Of a stretch of 34,688 nucleotides of DNA, positions 1-9,503 are shown piece by piece. The notes below the pieces were generated by a model. The model searched no databases and had not been told where the DNA came from. It saw only the letters and a list, made by a program, of their open reading frames with translations. Positions within the stretch are counted from its first letter, which is position 1, and the number at the start of each line of letters is the position of its first letter. The stretch spans positions 121,795-156,482 of the forward strand of contig SZWC01004874.1 in assembly GCA_023375785.1 (NCBI GenBank), read 5' to 3'. A program made the translations under genes and the position numbers. The DNA is from Penium margaritaceum (lineage: Eukaryota > Streptophyta > Zygnematophyceae > Desmidiales > Peniaceae).

Positions 1-1678
1 CACTGGCCTCCGAGCTGGTCTCAGAGGCCTCGGACGTCTCCGACTCTGTGTCGGAGCTCGCCGCTGCGTCAGCCTGCGCAGCCGCTCCCCCTGGCACACC
101 ACTCTTCTTCACGGCCTGCCGCACTGGCACCACTTGCCAGTTTTCAGGAGCTTGATCTCCTGACTCTAGAAGCACCAACCACTCTCCTTGTTTTGGAGTT
201 TCCGTGGGATCAAGCATCTTTTCCTTGCCTGGTTTCCTCTCGTCAAAGATTACATCCCGGCTGGTGATGAGTCTTCTTCCTGCCAGGTCCCACAAGCGAT
301 ATGTCTTGTGGGCCGTCTCATAGCCCACCATAACGCACTTTCGTGCTCTTGAATCCAGCTTGCCGGCACCCTCACCCGCCTGGACCTTTGCCCAAGCGGT
401 GCAGCCAAATGCTTTCAGGTGTGATGCGTCCGGCTTCTTCCCTGACCAAACTTCTTGTGGCGTCATCTGTTACTTGCCCTTCTTCTTTCCGTGCCTGCCC
501 AGAGCAGCCGCAGGAGTCAGGTTGACAAGATAGTATGCCGTTCTTGCCGCTTCTGCCCAAAACCGCGGTGGAAGCCTTGCATCAAAGAGCATGCTACGCA
601 CCATGCCGAGGATGGTCTGATTCATCCGTTCGGCAACACCATTGCTCTGCAGCGTGTAAGGCGTTGTGGGCTGGTGGTTGATCCCATGTTTCCGCAACCA
701 GCCCTTGCATGCCTCGTACTCTTCGCCGTTGTCGCTCCGCATCCCTTTGACTTTCTTTCCGGTCTGCCGCTCCACCCTGGCGACAAACTCCTGCAACTTT
801 TCTCTGACCTCTCCCTTTGTTTTGAGGAAGAAGATCCACACCTTGCGGCTGTGGTCATCCATGAAGGTCAACAAATACTTGCTACCACCGTTTGACGCCA
901 TGCGAAAGGGTCCACACACGTCGGTGTGAATCAGGTCAAGGGCTGATTCTGCGCGGCAACCATTGCGCTCAAAGCGCGTTCGTTTGGTCTTGCCTTGGAG
1001 GCAAGGTTCACATAGGCTGCCACACCCAACCGCATCCATCTTGCAACCATCCATGCCACGGACCAGGTGTTGTTGCTGAATGACTTGGAGCGTGCTGTTT
1101 GCAACGTGCCCAAAGCGTCTGTGCCACAGATCAACGTCTTCGTCCTTTGCGGTAGAGGTTGCTTTTTCATTTCTCATTGGTGTGCTCTCCTGTGCTGGTG
1201 CCGAGACCACTGCCTCCGCTGCACCCGCATGACCCTCGTCTTCCGAGGTCTTTGCTGCCATTGTCTGCAATACGTAGAGTCCGTCAACCCGTGGAACCTG
1301 TGCCACGAGATCTTTGTTGGCATAGAGGACCTTGATGTCCTCGTTCCTGGCCATGACCGCCTTCTTCTGTGTGAACACCACTGTCATGTTGTTGTCCGTT
1401 ATCTTTGACACGGACAGAAGGTTTGCCACAAAGGAGGGCATGTAGACCACGTCACGTAGCCGTAGATCCTTCTCCACACCATTAAGGTTGATGCTCACCA
1501 ACTTTTCTCCCACGCCCTTTGCGTTGACGATACTGCCGTTCGCACATCTGAACCGCCCATCGGTGGGGCCGATGGAGACAAATCCAGCCTGGTTGTTGCT
1601 GGAGTGATGATCGGTGCCGGAGTCGAGCCCGAAAGCTCCTGGCCTGAGCAGCGTCGCTCCTTTTGCTGGAGGCGTGCT
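1..1678 (-). pseudogene. pol: copia pol: protease, GAG-pre-integrase, integrase and start of INT-RT linker
   Basis: Directly follows the gag TAG in the same frame. Protease: FGLDSGTDHH carries the DSG catalytic triplet, followed by VVYMPSFVANLLSVSKIT. GAG-pre-integrase: LWHRRFGHVANSTL and CEPCLQGKTKR, with the His and CxxC zinc ligands. Integrase: the D of HTDVCGPF, the D of RSDNGEEY and the E of SNGVAERMNQT give an intact D-D-E set. A TAA at 470-472 interrupts the frame shortly after the YYLVNLTPAAAL segment. Reading continues in the same frame (MTPQEVWSGKKPDASHLKAF) through AFGCTAWAKVQ, VMVGYETAHKTYRLWDL and SRDVIFDE, then an acidic Ser/Glu-rich linker to base 1. This end is cut by the window. 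Only one stop separates the integrase core from its C-terminal region, so decay is recent or light. Confidence 0.9.
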
Positions 1679-2632
1679 CTATGCCATCATGTTGGTGGCT
1701 TCTTTGCCACCCGTTTTGTTGCCTTTGTTCCCACCGCTTCTGCCGTCTTCCTTCTTTGGCGACCTGCACTCTCTTGCCCAGTGCCCAGGTTTATCGCAGT
1801 TGCAGCAGTTACCCTGTCGCTTGGGAGCATTGCCGCCATTGTTGCCTCCGCCACCACCGCTTCCGCTGCCGCCTTTCTGACCAGAGGCTGACCTTTTGCT
1901 CCCGTGGCCACCGTAGCGTGCGGCATGGGCTGAGAAGTTAGCCTCACTTCCGCTGCAGCACGTGGCCTCGTTTCGCACGTACTCGGACACTACCGTATAC
2001 GTCAGGTCGTCCTCCTTCCAGCCGCCCATGACGGTGATCATTGGGCTCAAGCTCTCCGGTAGCGCCATGAGGGGGATCATGGCTTCCATGTTCTCGTCAA
2101 GGTCCCAGTTCATCTGGCGAGCCTCGCCAAGGAGTCCTTTAAACTCCTGTAGGAAATCGGGGATTGATTCGCCCTCATTCACCCGCATGCTGATCAGCCG
2201 TTGTAGGATGAATAGTCTGTTCACAAGGGACGTGGATTGGTGCACGCGCTTGAGCTTGTCGTAAGCTTCGGAAGCCAGCGTGTACCCGGCAATGATGGGA
2301 GCATACTTCTCGGCTATCGCATTGCTGAGGAATGACATGAAAATATCATTTCGATCCATCCATGCCTCATGCTCAGATGTGCCTTCCGCGGGAACCTACT
2401 CCTCTCCCCTCAGTAGCTTGATGAAGCCGCGCACTTTCATCGCCAGCTCGAACTGCCATCTCCAAAGGGGGAAGTCAATCCCCTCAAAAATGGGGATTCC
2501 TCCCAGGGGTCCAAGACCTTGCGGCAGTGATGTAGCACTCACATTTGCTCCATTGGTCTGCCCTGTGGTAGCCACTGTTGAGCTTGAGGACTGCCCTGCG
2601 GCAGCCCCCACTCCTCCCGATGGGTCAACCAT
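1679..2632 (-). pseudogene. gag: copia gag (UBN2-like capsid plus CCHC zinc knuckle), one internal stop
   Basis: Nucleocapsid/capsid protein of element 1, which would package the element RNA in cytoplasmic particles. The start at 2632 is chosen because it has a good context (AACAAAAATGG) and begins a typical copia gag N-terminus (GLGPLGGIPIFEGIDFPLW, then WQFELAMKVRGF). An in-frame TAG at 2396-2398 splits the frame; sense resumes in the same frame through EHEAWMDRNDIF, the usual gag start of the UBN2 type. Near the C-terminus a Gly/Ser-rich stretch leads to a knuckle CCNCDKPGHWAREC, which fits CX2CX4HX4C. The frame ends at TAG 1679-1681, exactly where protease begins in the same frame. About 318 codons, a normal length. 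Function is by family; the breaks are seen directly. Confidence 0.88.
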
Positions 2633-2805
2633 TTTTGTTGCCCTTGTCTGCTTCCCACGTCTCTGCCGCGTTGAGGCCGATATAGGCTGATGTTAGCTGA
2701 TGTCTGCTACCGGTTTTAGGATGCTGATCCGTTGCTTACCCCTCCAGCCGATGTTCACCTGCAGACAGAGAATACATCTACACCAACACACCCAGGGTCT
2801 TGCCA

Positions 2806-2869
2806 CCAAGGGCAGAGCTTGTCCTGGTTGGGACACAAGGGTCGTGCCTCCAAGGGCAGAGCTTGTCCT
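2806..2869. repeat. 20-base direct repeat, 44-base period
   Basis: CCAAGGGCAGAGCTTGTCCT occurs at 2806-2825 and again at 2850-2869, both preceded by a similar GGGTC(TT/G)GCC context. It lies in the presumed leader of element 1 and directly abuts the unknown base at 2871. It may be a genuine short tandem duplication or a trace of assembly difficulty. Confidence 0.75.
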
Positions 2870-2870
2870 T

Positions 2871-2871
2871 N
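2871..2871. other. unknown base (N), possible assembly join
   Basis: A single N immediately after the second copy of the 2806-2869 direct repeat. Isolated single Ns can mark a join or an unresolved base; the adjacent repeat makes local mis-assembly possible. Confidence 0.9.
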
Positions 2872-3510
2872 TTAGTCCCTGTGTGCTAAGTGCAGACCAA
2901 GCCGTTGGAGCTGATGAAGCTGATGGAGCTGATGGAGCCGGCGTGTGCACTTGGAGAGAGCGTACCAGAGTTGAGCGAAGCGTGCCTTACAACTGGTCAG
3001 TGTGGGCCCATAACCCTTTGTCAACCGGCCTGAGGCAAACGGACTAGAAAACAGGGCTGACACAATAGCACCTGCCGTCCGCTCCTAGCATTTCAGCTAG
3101 GAGAAGATATCACCCTCAGGATCACGCTTCCACACTGAGCAGTTCCTAGGCAATCGCTTGCTAGCAACTGTGTCCACTTAACACTTGGTCACTTTCACGC
3201 GAGGTGCTAGTCAAAGACTAACTCCTGGGGCTTAGACCAACCAGTTTCTTCTCTATACTGTTCCTTAGTTGGACAACTCTGTGAGGAGCATCTAAGGCCA
3301 GATTGTGTAATTAGAATGAGGAATGAGCCTGGTACATATAGTCCTAGGCCTGGCTTCTAAGGTGTATGGGTAGTGACACTTTTGGGGTGGTCACTCCACA
3401 CCACCTCACCAGTCCGCCAATTGGCGCATCCACTGACCGCCAAGTGGCGCACTCTCCTCATGCATGGAGAAATATCTAAGAAACTTCCCCTGTGCTAGAA
3501 GGTCAAAAAA

Positions 3511-3590
3511 CCTCCTGCGCACATCAAGGCTCAATCGCAGGACCTGTTGTCCCTAAGTCCAACATGCTATACGTTGCGCTACACTTCTGG
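3511..3590 (-). pseudogene. tRNA-like relic (possibly the head of a tRNA-derived SINE)
   Basis: On the minus strand, TAGCGCAACGT (3571-3581) resembles a pol III A box (TRGCNNAGNGG). CGATTGAGCC (3529-3538) resembles a decayed B box (GGTTCGANNCC). Their starts are about 44 bases apart, as in tRNA genes. Between them GTTGGACTTAGGGACAAC can form an imperfect anticodon-like arm. CCTGCG and CGCAGG flank the B-like box as a T-stem would, but the loop is too long. A run of six T follows on the minus strand (3505-3510), as in a pol III terminator. No full cloverleaf can be drawn and no anticodon assigned, so I call it a relic, not a working gene. Confidence 0.4.
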
Positions 3591-3699
3591 TGTCTCGCTT
3601 GGACTTGCACCACGAACAAGGTCTGGGGGACTTACTCCAAGGGAGCAGTGCATGCCCAACCTGTCTGTCAAGCCATAGTAGTGGCCATGGGGCAGAGAA

Positions 3700-4096
3700 G
3701 AACAACAACAAGAAGTTATGGCTGCACGAACCCAGGCAGTGCCTACGACAGTCAACGATGCCAAACAGGGCCATACAACAGAAGACATGGACCCTAGGCA
3801 TCGCATGATGCTGCAGACGCAATGCCACAGCCAGACACAGTGTTAGGTGCATGCAAACTGCATCCACAGTGGCAGTGACTGCCAGCGGCCAGACCACTGA
3901 GGAGGCCTGCCGATGGAGCTGAGCGCATCGCCAGAGGGAGGAGGCTCTAGCGACGGGTGAGTTGGCCTAAGCGTACGTCGGCTCCACCGAGCGACACTCC
4001 ACCAGCGTCAAGTCTCGCTGTCAGTCATCTGCACGCCGATGTACACAAGCCGGGAGGACACAACAGAGTACAATGAGAGATGCACGAAAACCAACA
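3700..4096 (-). repeat. LTR fragment of the element-2 type, inverted
   Basis: Read on the minus strand from 4096 this begins TGTTGGTTTTCG. It then follows the element 2 LTR closely: CTCCCGGCTTGTGTACATCG, GGCGTGCAGATGACTGAC, CAGCTCCATCGGCAGGCCTC and GTGGATGCAGTTTGCATGCA all have counterparts in the LTRs at 4281 and 11923. Similarity fades below about 3700, so only the first 400 or so bases of the LTR remain. It is a truncated solo LTR or the remnant of another element, lying back to back with the 5' LTR of element 2. Confidence 0.75.
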
Positions 4097-4280
4097 TTTG
4101 GTACGCTCGTTGTCTCAAAGTGGAGTAATGCACCAAACATACATGCAAAGTTATCCTAATAGCGATCACAGGCAAACATTCTTACACACCAATTTTTCTT
4201 GCCAATTTTCCAGGAGACCATTGTTCCTCTTACTAGGAAAATGTACCTTTTACGGCTACGGCCTGGCCATTCTTAGTTTA
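4097..4280. other. spacer between back-to-back LTRs
   Basis: 184 bases of ordinary AT-richer sequence between the inverted LTR fragment and the 5' LTR of element 2. I see no gene, repeat or regulatory signal in it. Confidence 0.6.
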
Positions 4281-5116
4281 TGTTGGTTTTTTCTCACATC
4301 TGTCATTGTGCTCTGTTGTGTCCTCCCGGCTTGTGTACATCGGCGTGCAGATGACTGACGGCAAGACTCGACGCTGCTTGACTGTTGTCCGGTGGAGCCG
4401 ACACATGCTAAGGACTATGTGCAGATCGCAGCACCCTCCTTCCTCCGTCGACGTAGTCATCTCCATCGGCAGGCCTCCTCGGCGGTCGGGCCGCCGGCGG
4501 TCACTGCCAGTGTGGATGCTGTCTACATGCATCTTGTGCTGGATCTGACTTTACCGTTGCGTCTGTAGCGTCCCTCTCTGCTTAGGATCCAAATCTCATG
4601 CTAGCGTGGCACTATTGTCACCAGGGAACAATGTAGGCGCTCTCTGGGTTTGGGCAGCGAAACTCCTCACTGCTATTCTTTCTAGCTGATTCTGACCACA
4701 CGACTGCATTTGTAGTGTCGGTATTATGGTATGGTCCAATCTTCAGGCAAAACGGATGACGCCCGGGTTTTGGGCTGTCGGCGATATGGCAAGGCTCACC
4801 AAGAAAACCTGCCAGCCTGAAAATAGAGCTATTTTATGATTGGCTGGTGAACTGAGTAACAAACTCTACAGAGCTGGGGGACGCTAGTTCTTGGAGGGGT
4901 CTCCCATTGTGTCTCATTCTTCATTCCTAATCAGTTACTTCCAATTTTCAGCTGCTTTCTTACGCGAACACTGGCACGCGCATTTCACTTCTAGAGCACT
5001 CAGACTTAGACTCTAGAGCGGCAGACTGAGGGGGAAACAGACTAAGCAATAAGCTAGGAAGCCCGTGCGCTAAATCACCAATGTTGCTATCCCAACTTGC
5101 TGCCTAGGTAATTACA
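4281..5116 (+). repeat. 5' LTR of element 2
   Basis: Begins TGTTGG and ends ATTACA, the TG...CA form. The same sequence recurs at 11923-12766. Shared landmarks are CCTCCCGGCTTGTGTACATC, AAGACTCGACGCTGCTTG, GGCTCACCAAGAAAACCTGC and GAGGGGTCTCCCATTGTGTC. A primer binding site follows three bases after its end. The likely promoter is inside, but no unambiguous TATA box stands out; the AT-rich AGAGCTATTTTATGATTGG near 4826-4844 is a candidate. Confidence 0.93.
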
Positions 5117-5119
5117 TCT

Positions 5120-5131
5120 TGGTATCGAAGC
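5120..5131 (+). other. primer binding site, initiator-tRNA-Met type
   Basis: TGGTATCGAAGC, three bases downstream of the 5' LTR. It resembles the common plant copia site TGGTATCAGAGC, differing only near the middle. It fixes the transcription direction of element 2 as plus and supports the LTR end at 5116. Confidence 0.85.
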
Positions 5132-5400
5132 GAGAGTACAGCACGAGCAGCAAGAGACTGGTGTATAGGTGCCAGACAAAGCCGGCGGACCCCCATACGC
5201 GCCAGTGCAGGGGAAATGCTGCAGATTTTTTTTTCGGCCGCATTGACCAGCCTGATGGCGACGCCAAAATTTTTCCCACGGCCACTAGGCTAGAGAAAAT
5301 GCTGCCGGATTGTTCCTGCAGCACTGACCCCCACGTGGATGCGTGGAGCTGAGCGGCCTGCGACGTCACACACCACGACGACCACGCGCGTCACGACGTC

Positions 5401-6290
5401 AACCGGGTGTGACCATGTTGCAAGTAGCAACAGTAGCAGCAGCTTGCAATAGCAACAAGTAGTGGCAGCAACAACCAGCACTAGTTGTGCACAACAGCAA
5501 CAGCCGGCAGCACAAGCAGCCCGCGGAAGCTTGCAACAGCAACAGCTCGCGGCAGAGGGCAAAAGCAACAGCTAGCACTAGTAGCTTGCAGCAGCAGGGA
5601 GCAGCAACAGCAGCCGGCTGCAGCAGTAGCAGTTGCAAGCAGCACCCAGCAGCAGCTTGTACTAGCCACTAGAAGAAGTTGTAGCAGCAACAGCTCAAAA
5701 CAGAAAATTCTGTAGCTCGCAACAGCAGCAACTGCTGCTCCAGCTGCTCGCAGCCTGCTACCCATAGTGAGCAGCGAGCTGCGAGCAGTGAGCTCTCTGC
5801 TCGCTGCTTGCAGCCCACAACAAGTAGCGAGCTACGAGCACCGAGCTTGCTGCTCGCGGCTTATATCAAGCAGTGAGCTCACTGTGACGACCAAGAGAAA
5901 AAAAGGGGAAAAAATGCCCTACTCCACATGTGGCTGCGCAATGGCTGCAGCTACCACCACATTCATTCCAGCAGCCAGAGCAGCCGCAACAGCACGTAGC
6001 TGCTCAGTAGTAGCAGTAGCAGTTGCTGCGATAGCACCCATTGCAGTAGGAGCAGCAGCACCAACAGCACGAACTACAACAGTAGCAACTGCCGCTGCTA
6101 AAACAACAACCGTAGCAACAACAGCGGCAACAATAGTATGAGCAACAATAGAAAGAGCAGCAGCAGCACAGCAGCAACAGGTGATGTAGCAGACCAATAG
6201 GTGCAGCAGTAGCAGTAGCAATGGTGGCAATAGCAGTAGCTACAGCAACAACACCAGCCACCCTACAGCTGACACAGTACTGGCTCCAAC
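5401..6290 (+). repeat. cryptically simple CAG/CAA/GTA trinucleotide-rich leader of element 2
   Basis: From the PBS to the gag remnant there is more than 1 kb without a credible frame, dominated by interleaved CAA, CAG, GCA and GTA triplets (for example GCAACAGTAGCAGCAGC). It is not a pure microsatellite. Around 5720-5880 it is interrupted by GAGC/GCTC-rich inverted motifs. On the sense strand T occurs mostly as TAG or GTA, so the bias is strand-specific. The same type of leader follows the PBS in elements A (17080-17948) and B (23690-24537), in the same polarity relative to transcription. Short open frames here translate to poly-Ala, poly-Ser or poly-Thr and are not taken as genes. Confidence 0.85.
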
Positions 6291-6322
6291 AACAGCTACT
6301 GCTAATGTCAACAATTCATAGC

Positions 6323-6471
6323 TGACGTCACTGTTGACGTCACTGTTGACATCACCAACAAAAAAATCCTACAGCAGTAACTCTACAAATAATGGAGCAG
6401 AAGCAACTAACGTCAACCATCCTTGGCTGAGAGCACCGCTGATGTCACTACTGACATCGGCAGCATATAAG
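6323..6471 (+). promoter_or_regulatory. three TGACRTCA (CRE-like) sites at 12-base spacing, then a TATA-like box
   Basis: TGACGTCA at 6323-6330 and 6335-6342 and TGACATCA at 6347-6354 lie exactly 12 bases apart. Further TGATGTCA/TGACATC motifs occur near 6438-6460, and CATATAAG follows at 6464-6471. TGACGTCA is the palindromic site of bZIP (CREB/TGA-type) factors. The arrangement resembles a promoter inside the element leader, well downstream of the LTR. No expression evidence exists in the sequence; chance within a repetitive leader is possible. Confidence 0.4.
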
Positions 6472-6531
6472 AAAAAAAACAAAAGTGGAACAAGGAGGGC
6501 CAACAAAACACTATGGCGTATAGCCTCTGTT

Positions 6532-6571
6532 GGGAGGGGTCATCCTCTGTCCGGGTGACCCCTAGCCTCCC
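6532..6571 (+). other. possible stem-loop in the element 2 leader
   Basis: GGGAGGGGTCA (6532-6542) can pair with TGACCCCTAGCCTCCC (6556-6571), with a short bulge on the 3' arm. GC-rich leader hairpins upstream of gag often serve in packaging or dimerisation of retroelement RNA; that role here is only inferred from position. Confidence 0.4.
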
Positions 6572-6699
6572 CTTTGTACAGCAGCTACAGCAGCTGCAAC
6601 AGCAGTAGCAGCAGTCCACGAGCTTCATCGCTAGCTCCTCCGATCGATTGGCCTCCATTTAGTAACAACTTGCCGCACTAACGCAGCAACTTACAACAG

Positions 6700-7860
6700 T
6701 GCAGCCGCTGGCATCACATACACACAACAGTGTCCCGCCGCCCTTCCTTCCTCCTAGGCACGCCAGCCTCGTTGTGTCTGTTGCCACGCATTACATGGCG
6801 CAGTAACAGACCTAGCTCCAGTGGCAGATAGAGTCCTTAGTCCTTGGCCCCACACCGGGTGCCGGCTACAGGTAAAAGGACTTTGAGACCCCGCCCCCGC
6901 CTCTTCAAGCCGGGGAACAGTTCCGTGGTTGGGAGCTTAGCTTCCGCATCTGGGCGCAGGGTGAGGGCCTATAGGCCTACTACACTCTTTTGTACTCCAC
7001 CCAGCTGTATGATGCTGGTCGTGAAGTACGCGTCCTCATCCCAGTCGCTCCTTTGGCATCACACCTCGCCATAGAGCCCTTCCTTGGCGACTTCACCATT
7101 GGAGGGACACTAGGCCCTGCAGCCGCATAGCACGTCCTTGCCCATCGCCATTGCCTATCCAGCAAGGCTGAGACCAGCCATCTACTTCGAGAGTTCAACT
7201 CCCTGGACATGTGAGAGACCAAGATTGTCACCTCTTAGTGGCAGTGGGCTGAGGACATCCTCCGTCGCCAAGGAACCTATGCTTCACCCCCTCTGGACGC
7301 ACTCCTAACCATCAAGCGCGGTGCCACCGTCGCGTATGCCAACGTCTTTGTCCACTTCACCCACGAGGTCCTCTCCACCATGGCGGCCTAGGGTACCCTC
7401 ATGCCTTGCCCGGAGCAGCTACATCAACCAGCTCCACTTACGGGTGGTACACGTACCCGCTGCCGACGGACGAGGCATGTGTCATCGCAACCATGTGTCT
7501 CCAACGTGAGCGCTGTCTTGCCTCTACCGCCGTAGTTGTTTTCATCCCTGATCCCTCCACCTTGACCAGCACCTACACTCCTCCGACAGCCACAATAGTC
7601 CCGTCGTTGCCCGCTCCGTAGAAGTATTATCCACAGCCTTCGGAACCATTGTTTCCATTGCCGGTGTATTCCTCCTCCTACCTGGGCTCCAGCGCTACTA
7701 CTCCGTACTTAGTCCCTACACCCTATACTCCCTACCGTCCACCCGTGAGCGTCAGCTGGAGCAGTTCATCCCACAAATTGGCCTGTTACGCCCTCCCCCT
7801 TAGGGAAGTGCAAGTTTTGTCACCTCCTCCCTGTATGCTTTGATGTGCATGACTTGGACT
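6700..7860 (+). pseudogene. gag: decayed gag region of element 2
   Basis: Between the leader and protease, where gag must lie, no long frame survives. Short stretches look protein-like, such as QWAEDILRRQGTYASPLDAL and TIKRGATVAYANVF near 7226-7345. A Cys-containing segment (KCKFCHLLPVCF, about 7807-7842) could be what remains of a zinc knuckle. A Pro/Tyr/Ser-rich part (about 7620-7760) resembles the Pro-rich end of gag preserved in element 3. Several frameshifts and stops would be needed. The call rests mainly on position. Confidence 0.5.
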
Positions 7861-7905
7861 GAGCTACGGTCGAGTCTTGCTTCCTTGTCCCTTTAATCGT
7901 CTCTT

Positions 7906-8350
7906 GTGCTCTCTTCTGTCTCTCTCTATGACAACGTTGCATGGCTTGAGGTTTGGCAGTCTCAGTTCGCACCATCATCCACCACGTCCGTGTGTCTTGC
8001 CTGCTGCCATGTGACTGTTAGTGATTTGGCGACTCCGGTCTCGGACCCTGCCAAGACCTGGATCATCCACTTTAAGGCCATGTATCACATGACGGCCTCT
8101 CATGAGGCCTTCAGTATACTTGGTCCTGTTGAAGATGTGTTCGGTGTCCGGACAGGCTCAAGACAGATATTGCCTATTCGCTGCCTCGGCGTCGTTTGTT
8201 TCTGTGGTCCTGCCGGTGATGTCTTCGTGATTGATGTCCTCTTCGTCTCAGGTCTTGAGCTCAACCTCCTGTCTGTCACAGCCCTTGACCACATGAGCAT
8301 GGAAGTTTTGCACTCACGTGGCATTGGCACTATGTTGTTACGTCCGGCCA
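7906..8350 (+). pseudogene. copia protease remnant of element 2, catalytic triplet lost
   Basis: Frame 1. TWIIHFKAMYHMTASHEAF aligns with WILDSGATHHMTSCPSVF of element 3; the catalytic D-S-G is replaced by H-F-K, so this protease is inactive. Downstream, GPVEDVFGVRTGSRQILPI, CFCGPAGDVFVIDVLFVSGL and ELNLLSVTALDHM match the end of protease and the linker to GAG-pre-integrase. The matching frame changes to frame 3 at about 8350-8376, before integrase. Confidence 0.85.
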
Positions 8351-8375
8351 GTCGTCGTTCTGTACGCCAAAGCCC

Positions 8376-9480
8376 GTGGAAACTTGTGACACGTGCCTTG
8401 TCTATCCTCCGCTCCCTCCATCCCCTCCTTGTCGGCCACCACAGGGCCATGTGTTTGGCACCAGCACACTCTCATCGCAATACACACGTCTGTTGCATCG
8501 CTGCCTTTGCGACATCCACTCTGCTACCATCGATAGCATGCTTCGCACCCAACCGGCCAAGGGCCTTGACCGAGCCTCCTTCCCCTTGCCGTGTCCGACA
8601 GAGTGCATTGATTGTGCTCAGGGCAAGATGCAATGGTCCTCATACCCTTGGTCGTTCTCTCATGTGTCCGCTCCTCTAGACCTAGTCCATTCCAATGTCA
8701 TGGGTCCTCTCCCTGCCGACTCCATCGGTGAGCATGGACGCTATGTCCTCACCCTCAGTGACAACTACTCTTGCTACCGATGGGTGTTCTGCCTTTGGCA
8801 GAAGAGCGATGTCGCTCCCGCCATTCACGACTGGCTTGTCCATACAAAGCGTGAGTGTAGTCAGCATCTTTATGGCTTTTGCTCTGATTGCGGTGGTGAG
8901 AACATGCAAGAGACCATGACTTTTCTTGCCTCTTGCGGTATCCACCACGAGGCGTCGATGCCTTACATACTAGCCCAGAACGGTTTCTCTGAGCAGTGGA
9001 ACTGCACCATGGCTGACGCCACCCGCACCATGCAGATCGAGTTTGGCCTCTCCTATGGCTTCTACTTCAAAGTCATGGCCTACATGACGTGGGTCTCGAA
9101 CCAAATTCCCCACGACCCTCTTCCCCGTTAGTCTACACCGTACCAGCACTGGTGCGGTAAGCGAACTGACGTCCGTCCGGCTCATGTATAGGACTCCGTG
9201 GCCATTGTGTGGCTACCCGCCCCGCAGCAGGGCGGCAAGCTCACACCCTGCGGACGTCCTTGAACCTTCCTTGGTGTTTCCCATCAGTCCAAAGCCTGGT
9301 GCTTCTAGGATCCCTCTCCGCACTACATCATCGAGTCTCGCGATGCCCTCTTCTTTAGAGAGCTGTTTCCCCACGACCTCGTTTGCTCCGACTTGTCGAT
9401 GTCTCTCTCGTTGCCTGGGGGAGTTGTGAGTCTGTCCTCTGTCCTATCGCTTTTGGAAAACACATCACCTGGTCCCTGAG
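8376..9480 (+). pseudogene. copia GAG-pre-integrase and integrase of element 2, decayed
   Basis: Frame 3. LLHRCLCDIHSATIDSML and CPTECIDCAQGKM give the His and CxxC zinc part. In the core, LVHSNVMGPL has Asn where element 3 and the family have the first catalytic Asp. FCSDCGGENM keeps the second Asp and QNGFSEQWN the Glu. After TAG at 9129-9131 the C-terminal part continues in the same frame (IVWLPAPQQGGKL, TFLGVSHQSKAW, IIESRDALFFRELF), broken by TAG 9189 and 9306 and TGA 9261 and 9477. Compared with element 3, TAG 9189 and TAG 9306 replace Trp codons. Strand transfer activity must be lost. Confidence 0.9.
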
Positions 9481-9503
9481 GGCCATCACCCTCAGCCCTG
9501 TCC

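Larger units (their letters stand above)
1..2632 (-). mobile_element. Ty1/copia retrotransposon 1 (partial; gag to INT-RT linker)
   Basis: A copia-type element on the minus strand. Its order in the sense direction is gag with a CCHC knuckle, aspartic protease, GAG-pre-integrase, integrase, then an acidic linker that leaves the window at base 1; RT and RNase H must lie outside. PR before INT before RT is the copia order. All readable coding sequence lies in one frame from 2632 to 1, interrupted only by stops at 2396-2398 (TAG), 1679-1681 (TAG) and 470-472 (TAA). No frameshift is needed. It is therefore less decayed than the other elements in the window. The 5' LTR and PBS were not identified with certainty upstream of 2632. 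Confidence 0.9.
2633..3510 (-). other. presumed 5' leader / LTR-like region of element 1; no gene seen
   Basis: About 880 bases upstream of the element 1 gag with no credible reading frame. It holds a direct repeat (2806-2869), one unknown base (2871) and a 9-base GCTGATGGA-type tandem near 2908-2940. On the minus strand there is a TATA-like GGACTATATGTACC near 3330-3345. A good TGGTATCAGAGC primer site was not found; the nearest is TGGTACGCTCTC near 2973-2984, which matches only the first five bases. This stretch is where the 5' LTR should be, but I cannot place its ends. Confidence 0.35.

Noticed and set aside
470-472. UAR sense-codon reassignment as the main explanation for in-frame stops
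   Set aside because: TAG also replaces Trp, TGA occurs too, and frameshifts accompany many of the stops; ordinary decay with cytosine deamination explains more.
3559-3564. Minus-strand TGTTGG at 3564 as the start of the element 1 5' LTR
   Set aside because: It lies inside the tRNA-like relic, and no second LTR copy is in the window to confirm an end.
5767-6141. Ala/Thr/Ser-rich frame in the element 2 leader
   Set aside because: Composition is explained by the trinucleotide-rich DNA; no domain, and the antisense strand is equally open.
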